A stretch of 64,000 nt of DNA from positions 600,445-664,444 of the forward strand of contig JBFNNX010000023.1 in the NCBI GenBank assembly GCA_040791665.1, given 5' to 3'. The notes beneath the pieces are model-generated. The model did no database searches. It was not told the origin of the DNA and saw nothing but the letters and a program-made list of their open reading frames with translations. The translations under genes were made by a program, and so were the position numbers. Positions 59,033 through 64,000 of this stretch are shown one piece after another (positions within the stretch are counted from its first letter, which is position 1; each line of letters begins with the position of its first letter). The DNA comes from Thiodiazotropha sp040791665 (lineage in GTDB: Bacteria; Pseudomonadota; Gammaproteobacteria; Chromatiales; Chromatiaceae).

Positions 59033-59577
59033 GGTGTTATCTCCTAAGGGTTTCACTGCAGTGATTCAGACGCCGTGAGATGCCGCAGCTTTTACAAGCA
59101 CACCCGGACAATTCCCGGCGTCAGTCTTTAGTATCTCTCCTGGCCCGTGCCCGATGGCGTCCGAACCTAGTTTCACACCCGATTCAGCCAGGCCGCACAG
59201 CCGGGCATTCCATCGCACGCATGCGCGCAAGCTGGACTCGGGGCGACAAACATTAATGCCTTACAACCCCTTTAGCCAAACAGTTTTTTAATGAGGGCGT
59301 ATAAAATCCGCTTATTGACCTAGCCCCTTGTAAAACATACTATTTTGCTTGGTTTAGTAACCCCCTATTTATCATGAAGAAAATGCCAATATGCTCAATA
59401 AGGTCTTTTTATTGGCCGAATATGAAGCAACTGCGGAAAGCGGATGACTATCCCAAGGGAGATATGCATTCATCGGCGATTCCTGGAATTTTCAGGCATT
59501 TTGCCGCCATTTACGAGATGTCGAAAACTTGCAGAACCCGCCTTTTAGGTTAAAGTGGCCGATTTTCGAACGTGCAC
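59033..59577. other. Divergent promoter region of aprBA and the Trx-HEAT gene
   Basis: A 545-base region, AT-rich in its middle, between divergent genes. It must contain the aprB promoter, which should be strong, but I could not fix its hexamers. A sigma-70-type promoter for the opposite strand is entered at 59315-59343. No coding frame or repeat seen. Confidence 0.5.
59315..59343 (+). promoter_or_regulatory. Candidate sigma-70 promoter of the Trx-HEAT gene cluster
   Basis: TTGACC at 59315-59320 (5 of 6 of the -35 consensus), a 17-base spacer and TACTAT at 59338-59343 (4 of 6 of the -10 consensus). About 235 bases upstream of the first gene of the plus-strand cluster. Confidence 0.4.
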
Positions 59578-60228
59578 ATGAGCAAGAGAGAAGCCCCAGA
59601 CGCCCTACTGCTGCTGGCCCCAGGTTGCGCTCACTGCCCTGTGGTTTTACAGAATCTGGGCCAACTGTTGAAACAGGGCAGAATCGGTCGTCTGGAAGCC
59701 GTAAACATCATTCAACACCCGGAGATCGCACAGCGCGTCGGCACGCGTACCGTGCCCTGGACCCGTATCGGTTCCTTCGAGTTGGAGGGCGCTCTGTCGC
59801 TCGGTGATCTCGAACGGTGGATCGACATGACAGGCCGGGACGAAGGAGCGGCAAACTATCTCGGCCATCTGCTCGAAACCCAGCGTGCCCGTGCCGCGGT
59901 TGACTGGTTGCAGCGTAATCCCGATGCGATGCCCGAGCTGCTGGGTCTGTTGCAATCCCCCGCAACACCCATCGCGGCACGTATCGGCATCGGGGTCGTT
60001 GCCGAAGAACTACAGGGAACGCCACTCTGGCAGTCAGGCCTTGCCGACCTGCTCAAACTGGCGGAATCACCGGATGCCGCCCTGCGAGCCGATGCCGCTC
60101 ACTACCTGGGCCTGACTTATTCCAGTGATGCCATCGAGCCATTGCGCGGAATGCTCGAGGACGACAATCCCGATGTCAGGGAGATTGCCGCCGAATCACT
60201 GGAGTTACTTCATGGGAAAAACAGCTGA
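59578..60228 (+). CDS. Thioredoxin-fold protein fused to HEAT repeats
   Basis: About 216 residues. The first 90 form a thioredoxin-like fold with a CxxC (LLLLAPGCAHCPVVLQNLG) and a later cis-Pro-like VPWTRIGSFELEG. The rest is a set of helical HEAT-type repeats (GLLQSPATPIAARIGIGV, LLKLAESPDAALRADAAHYLG, LRGMLEDDNPDVREIAAESL). Such a fusion suggests a thiol-redox scaffold; no function is known. GTG 59572 is an alternative start. It heads a plus-strand run of five overlapping genes and is divergent from aprBA. Confidence 0.75.
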   Translation: MSKREAPDALLLLAPGCAHCPVVLQNLGQLLKQGRIGRLEAVNIIQHPEIAQRVGTRTVPWTRIGSFELEGALSLGDLERWIDMTGRDEGAANYLGHLLETQRARAAVDWLQRNPDAMPELLGLLQSPATPIAARIGIGVVAEELQGTPLWQSGLADLLKLAESPDAALRADAAHYLGLTYSSDAIEPLRGMLEDDNPDVREIAAESLELLHGKNS

Positions 60229-60779
60229 TGGATAAAAGAGAGCAGATTCTGGCGGTACATGCCGCCTTTATCAATCAGGTTGTCACAACCGGATCCAACC
60301 CTGATCGCAAAGACGAGTTTGAGCAACTCATGACCTTAGCAATAGAGAACGGCTGGTCTGAACTGGTAGCGGCAATTCGTAAAATCTTCGATCAGGGCCG
60401 CAGAGATGTTGAGTTGCTGAATAGTCTGGATGAGGAGGATCAGGTGATCATCGAGGCGATCCTGCTTGGTTTACAGGACCCCTCCACCCTGCCTGATCCC
60501 AATGCAAAACCCGACCCGGCGATGGCCGCACCCGGTCTTGCCTCCATGATCCATGCCGCCGGTAGCGGCAACACACAGGCGCTGCAGATCATCGCCGAGA
60601 TGGCGGATCAGATGAGCAAGATCGATGGCCCCATGGCCCGGCTGGCAGCGGTGATCCGGCCCTTGATCAATGGTGAACGCGATCCTGAGGTACTTTGCAA
60701 ACGTATGGACAGTAAAACCGAAGCGATAGTCCTGGGCATTCTCGATGAGCTTAAGCAACTAGAGGGGAGCAGCAATTGA
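60228..60779 (+). CDS. Conserved hypothetical helical protein
   Basis: A 183-residue, acidic, mostly helical soluble protein (DKREQILAVHAAFINQVV, FEQLMTLAIENGWSELVAAI, MADQMSKIDGPMARLAAVI). No family recognised, and no cysteines apart from one. It overlaps the Trx-HEAT gene by one base (TGATG) and the DUF423 gene by three, so it is tightly coupled to them. It may be the partner of the HEAT-repeat protein, inferred from coupling only. Confidence 0.65.
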   Translation: MDKREQILAVHAAFINQVVTTGSNPDRKDEFEQLMTLAIENGWSELVAAIRKIFDQGRRDVELLNSLDEEDQVIIEAILLGLQDPSTLPDPNAKPDPAMAAPGLASMIHAAGSGNTQALQIIAEMADQMSKIDGPMARLAAVIRPLINGERDPEVLCKRMDSKTEAIVLGILDELKQLEGSSN

Positions 60780-61153
60780 TGGCGCGCACCTTCCTGGTTC
60801 TTGCCGCTGTCAGCGGCATGTTGCTGGTGATACTTGGCGCATTCGGCGCCCATGCCCTGGAGGCCAGCCTGCCAGCCGACCACATGATATGGTGGCAAAA
60901 GGCAGTCCACTATCAGGGTCTGCATACCCTCGCCCTGTTCGGCGTCGGGCTCTTCGCCCTGCACTATCCAAGCCGCGCCCTCGGCATCGCCGGATGGCTT
61001 TTTCTGGCAGGTATCCTGCTATTTTCAGGTAGCCTCTATAGCCTCGCGCTGACCGGTGTACGCGGCCTGGGAATGGTCACACCCCTCGGCGGCACTGCCT
61101 TCATCATCGGCTGGTTTTCCCTCGTCCTGGCCGTATGGCGGCTTCCCCGCTGA
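60779..61153 (+). CDS. DUF423 (YgdD-type) inner-membrane protein
   Basis: A 124-residue protein with four membrane helices. LVILGAFGAHALEASLP and WWQKAVHYQGLHTLALFGVGL are the two DUF423 signatures, and GIAGWLFLAGILLFSGSLY and LGGTAFIIGWFSL the remaining helices. Function unknown. The ATG overlaps the preceding stop (TGATG type). Confidence 0.9.
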   Translation: MARTFLVLAAVSGMLLVILGAFGAHALEASLPADHMIWWQKAVHYQGLHTLALFGVGLFALHYPSRALGIAGWLFLAGILLFSGSLYSLALTGVRGLGMVTPLGGTAFIIGWFSLVLAVWRLPR

Positions 61154-62088
61154 TGCAGCTTGACGACTTCGGCAACCGATTGCGCAAGAATCAGCGCCAC
61201 TGGAGCAAGTGGGCACGCCGCCGTGGCATCAGCTGCTACCGCCTTTATGACCGGGACATTCCCGAGTTTCCACTGGCCATTGATTGGTATGAAGGCGAAG
61301 TCCATGCACAGATCTTTGCCCGCAAAGGCCCGGATCCACTGAGTGACGCGGAAGAAAAGGCCATCGGCGAGATGATTCGCGAGTCTTTGCAGATCCCGCA
61401 CCAGACCCTGGCATTCAAGACCCGTCAGCGGCAACGGGGGCTTGCCCAGTACGAAAAAACCGGCCAGCGGGGCCGCCACAGGGTGGTCAGTGAGAGTGGC
61501 CTGAAATTCGAGGTCGATCTCCACAGCTATCTCGACACCGGACTCTTTCTCGACCATCGCGAAACTCGCGAGCTGATCCGCAAACGCGCCAAAGGCCGGC
61601 GCATGCTCAACCTGTTCGCCTACACCGGCAGCTTCTCTGTCTTCGCCGCAGCGGGCGGCGCCCTGGCCACCACCAGCGTCGACCTCTCAAATACCTATCA
61701 GGCCTGGACCAGACGCAATCTGGCACTCAACGGTTTCTCCGGCGACGACCATCAACTGCAACGGGCCGATGTGTTTGACTATTTGGAACGGGCTGTGCGT
61801 GAGCGGCGGCTGTTCGGCCTCATCGTTCTCGATCCACCCAGTTTCTCCAACTCCAAGAAGATGCAGGAGGTCCTCGATGTGCAGCGGGATCATCGGCGTC
61901 TGATCGACGCCTGCCTGGAACTGCTTACACCAACCGGAGAGCTCTACTTCTCAACCAACAAGCGCCGTTTCAAGATCGATCACGACCTGGAATCGCTACC
62001 CGGTTGTGAGGAGATCACCCGTCAGACCCTACCCGACGATTTCAAACGCCACCCGGCCCACCGATGCTGGATCTTTCGTCAAACCTGA
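61153..62088 (+). CDS. rlmK: Stand-alone RlmK-like 23S rRNA methyltransferase
   Basis: About 311 residues. FGNRLRKNQRHWSKWARRRGI and YRLYDRDIPEFPLAIDWY match the start of the RlmK half of the E. coli RlmKL fusion, which makes m7G2069 in 23S rRNA. The PUA-like N-terminus is followed by a Rossmann methyltransferase: MLNLFAYTGSFSVFAAAGG (SAM loop), SVDLSNTYQAW (acidic ribose contact) and LDPPSFSNSK (catalytic loop). The RlmL part is absent, so this is a separate RlmK-type enzyme. ATG 61153 overlaps the DUF423 stop; an upstream ATG at 61135 is possible. Confidence 0.8.
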   Translation: MQLDDFGNRLRKNQRHWSKWARRRGISCYRLYDRDIPEFPLAIDWYEGEVHAQIFARKGPDPLSDAEEKAIGEMIRESLQIPHQTLAFKTRQRQRGLAQYEKTGQRGRHRVVSESGLKFEVDLHSYLDTGLFLDHRETRELIRKRAKGRRMLNLFAYTGSFSVFAAAGGALATTSVDLSNTYQAWTRRNLALNGFSGDDHQLQRADVFDYLERAVRERRLFGLIVLDPPSFSNSKKMQEVLDVQRDHRRLIDACLELLTPTGELYFSTNKRRFKIDHDLESLPGCEEITRQTLPDDFKRHPAHRCWIFRQT

Positions 62089-62516
62089 GTCTCTCTGGCG
62101 GTCCTGTCGGACTCTTTATCACCAGCCTGCTTGCCTCAACCCTCCTGCCCGGCGGTTCCGAGGCTATGTTGGTGTGGGAGCTCCAACAAAATCCAGCACA
62201 GGCGACCCTGTTATGGGGTGTGGCCACCCTTGGCAACACCCTTGGAGGACTCAGTAGTTGGCTTATCGGCTGGTGGCTGGCGCGTCGTTTTCCGGATCGC
62301 GGACTGAAAGATGAGAAGCAACGACAGGCATTGCAACGGGTAAAGCGCTACGGCACACCCATACTGCTGTTCTCCTGGTTGCCGGTGATCGGTGATCCGC
62401 TCTGTGTGGCGGCCGGATGGAGCGGTGTCAGGCTGGTGCCGGCCACGCTCCTGATTGGGCTCGGCAAGGCGTTACGCTATGGCGTTCTGGTTGGGGCATT
62501 CAGCAGTCTGGGATGA
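62064..62516 (+). CDS. YqaA-family membrane protein (DedA-like)
   Basis: A 150-residue protein with three or four hydrophobic helices. GLFITSLLASTLLPGGSEAMLV, ATLGNTLGGLSSWLIGWWL and VKRYGTPILLFSWLPVIGDPLCVAAGW match the YqaA family, related to the DedA/VTT fold for lipid scrambling. It begins 25 bases inside the rlmK-like gene. Function unknown. Confidence 0.88.
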   Translation: MLDLSSNLSLSGGPVGLFITSLLASTLLPGGSEAMLVWELQQNPAQATLLWGVATLGNTLGGLSSWLIGWWLARRFPDRGLKDEKQRQALQRVKRYGTPILLFSWLPVIGDPLCVAAGWSGVRLVPATLLIGLGKALRYGVLVGAFSSLG

Positions 62517-62568
62517 CATCTCCATGCTTGAGCCATTTGGTATATACAGGTTCCACCTTCGGTTAAAA

Positions 62569-62649
62569 TCGCAAAAAACGCAAATTCTTTTGATTAATCA
62601 TGATAATTCAAGTTTGCGAAAATTCGTGGAGATTTGCGTTTATTTGCGG
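62569..62649. repeat. MITE-like inverted repeat, copy 3 (short)
   Basis: ATCGCAAAAAACGCAAAT (62569-62586) and ATTTGCGTTTATTTGCGG (62632-62649) are inverted, with one gap and small mismatches, around an AT-rich 45-base centre. The element lies between convergent yqaA and trkH. It belongs with the elements at 18181-18329 and 55120-55344. Confidence 0.55.
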
Positions 62650-62669
62650 CCAATGCATCTCCAAACCGA

Positions 62670-64000
62670 TTACTTGCGCCAGAAGGCCGGGGTCAGCAAT
62701 ACCAGCAGGGTAAAGATCTCCAAGCGTCCCAACAGCATGGCGAAACAGAGTATCCACTTGGCGGGATCGTTGAGGTTTGCATAGTGCGCGCCCACATCGG
62801 CCAGGCCGGGTCCCAGATTGTTGATGCTGGCCGCCACCGCGGAGAATGAGGTCATCAGATCGAGCCCGGTGGAGGCCAGGGCCAGATACATAATGCCGAA
62901 GCTGGCCACATAGAGGGCAAAGAATCCCCACACCGCATCCACAATCCGCCATGGAATGGTTTTGGCGCCGATACGGATCGGAATCTCCGCATTGGGGTGG
63001 ATCAGACGATTGATCTCTCGCACACCCTGTTTGATCAACAACATAAAACGTATCACCTTGATACCGCCACCGGTGGAACCGGCGCAACCGCCGACGAAGC
63101 TGGAGAAAAGCAGCAGAATGGATATGAATCCCGGCCACAGGGAATAGTCGGCCGTGGTGAACCCGGTAGTGGTCCCGATCGACACGGCCTGAAACAGTCC
63201 GCGTGTGATCGACTCTCCCCAGTTACCGTAGACCCCCATCAAATAGAGCGCGGCGGAGACGATGATGATCACCACCGCCAGGGTGGTGACATAACCACGA
63301 AATTCAGGATCCTCGAAGTAGGTGCGAAGCGACCTTCTGCGCACAGCCAGGAAATGCAGCGCGAAATTCGCACCGGAGAGCAGCATGAAGATGACCGCGA
63401 TCATCTCGATCAGGGTGCTGTCGTAATAGCCGATGCTCTCGTCATGGGTGGAAAAACCACCGATGGCCACTGTCGAGAAGGCGTGTCCCATGGCGTCAAA
63501 GGGCTTCATGCCCCCCAACCAATAGGCCAGCATACAGCTGAGGGTCAGCCCCAGATAGATATACCAGAGCGCTTTGGCGGTCTCCGTGATACGCGGCGTC
63601 AACTTGTTGTCTTTCACCGGCCCCGGGGTCTCCGCACGGTAGAGCTGCATGCCGCCGATCCCCAGCATCGGCAGTACCGCCACCGCCAGTACGATGATCC
63701 CCATCCCGCCCAGCCACTGCAGTTGCTGGCGATAGTAGAGAATCGAGACCGGCAGTTCATCGATCCCGACGATGACCGTTGCGCCGGTGGTGGTGAGGCC
63801 CGATATCGACTCGAACACCGCATCGGTGATCGTCATGTCATGGTTTTCCGCAAACAGGAAAGGAAGAGAACCGGTCAGCCCCAACACGCCCCAGAACATC
63901 ACGACCACGAGAAAACCGTCGCGCACCCGTAAATCCTGGCGGCGGTTGCGTACCGGAGCCCAGAACGCCAAACCGAGCCCCAGGGTGAGAATAAACGCAT
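62670..64000 (-). CDS. trkH: Trk potassium uptake membrane subunit TrkH, N-terminus missing (window edge)
   Basis: The frame is open to the right edge, giving about 443 residues of a protein normally near 480; the first 40 or so are outside. SISGLTTTGATVIVG is the first selectivity-filter loop. Later loops are GFSTHDESIGYYD, SIGTTTGFTTADY and SSFVGGCAGSTGGGIKVIR, so all four pore repeats are recognisable, along with ten or more membrane helices. With TrkA (not in the window) it imports K+. The neighbouring yqaA is convergent. Confidence 0.96.
   Translation of the reverse strand, partial: AFILTLGLGLAFWAPVRNRRQDLRVRDGFLVVVMFWGVLGLTGSLPFLFAENHDMTITDAVFESISGLTTTGATVIVGIDELPVSILYYRQQLQWLGGMGIIVLAVAVLPMLGIGGMQLYRAETPGPVKDNKLTPRITETAKALWYIYLGLTLSCMLAYWLGGMKPFDAMGHAFSTVAIGGFSTHDESIGYYDSTLIEMIAVIFMLLSGANFALHFLAVRRRSLRTYFEDPEFRGYVTTLAVVIIIVSAALYLMGVYGNWGESITRGLFQAVSIGTTTGFTTADYSLWPGFISILLLFSSFVGGCAGSTGGGIKVIRFMLLIKQGVREINRLIHPNAEIPIRIGAKTIPWRIVDAVWGFFALYVASFGIMYLALASTGLDLMTSFSAVAASINNLGPGLADVGAHYANLNDPAKWILCFAMLLGRLEIFTLLVLLTPAFWRK

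Noticed and set aside
1..64000. tRNA, rRNA, prophage or integrative-element core genes
   Set aside because: None was recognised; no integrase, attachment-site repeat next to a tRNA, or phage structural gene motif was seen.

Overview
The window looks like chromosome of a sulfur-oxidising gammaproteobacterium, probably of the Chromatiales / Sedimenticola / 'Candidatus Thiodiazotropha' type. That placement is inference. It rests on dissimilatory APS reductase (aprBA), a qmoAB-hdrCB electron-transfer operon, a cbbQ/cbbO-like pair, and gammaproteobacterial-type crp, tas, djlA, rpe-gph-trpE and trkH. No rRNA, tRNA, CRISPR array or prophage was seen.

Layout. 0-2 kb: 5' part of a surface lipoprotein with FG-GAP-type repeats, running off the left edge. 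2-6.6 kb: VOC, DUF885-like and OsmC genes in one overlapping minus-strand group, then crp/vfr, then tag with a second VOC gene. 6.9-9 kb: a metzincin-like protein. 9.1-19 kb: an aromatic/pentose block on the minus strand (rpe, gph, trpE, trpG, trpD, trpC, WYL regulator), split between trpG and trpD by an HD-GYP phosphodiesterase and an Aer-like chemoreceptor. A short Trp-rich leader peptide lies in front of trpE. 19-25 kb: envelope and housekeeping genes, including a transglycosylase with an in-frame stop. 26-31 kb: a 1624-residue protein with two cNMP domains, a rhodanese-like domain and a giant coiled coil. 31-38.7 kb: gamma-glutamyltransferase, HU-like protein, retropepsin-like protease, MlaC-like protein and a CbbO/CbbQ pair. 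39-41.6 kb: a PAS/GGDEF/EAL protein. 41.8-47 kb: qmoA-qmoB-hdrC-hdrB, closed by a clear terminator. 47-55 kb: chemoreceptor, decayed IS200-type element, sulfotransferase-like gene, ParDE remnant, Ycf46-like AAA protein, membrane-anchored response regulator and phhB. 55-59 kb: ykgJ-type gene and aprBA. 59.5-64 kb: a plus-strand run of small overlapping genes, then convergent trkH cut by the right edge.

How it fits together. AprBA oxidises sulfite with AMP to APS in the cytoplasm. QmoAB with HdrCB is the likely partner that takes the electrons towards the quinone pool, but no membrane QmoC or AprM is encoded here. CbbQO-type chaperones suggest carbon fixation by RuBisCO encoded elsewhere. Several signalling proteins (two chemoreceptors, HD-GYP, GGDEF/EAL, Crp/Vfr, the large cNMP protein) suggest that cyclic nucleotides and redox taxis matter to this cell.

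Non-coding structure is rich: a trpE leader, MITE-like elements with 16-20 bp inverted ends between genes, a second dispersed short repeat related to GGGCCTGTTAACACTAATCC, and a degenerate leader resembling a c-di-GMP riboswitch. Start codons were chosen by ribosome-binding site and family fit, and several are GTG or TTG.
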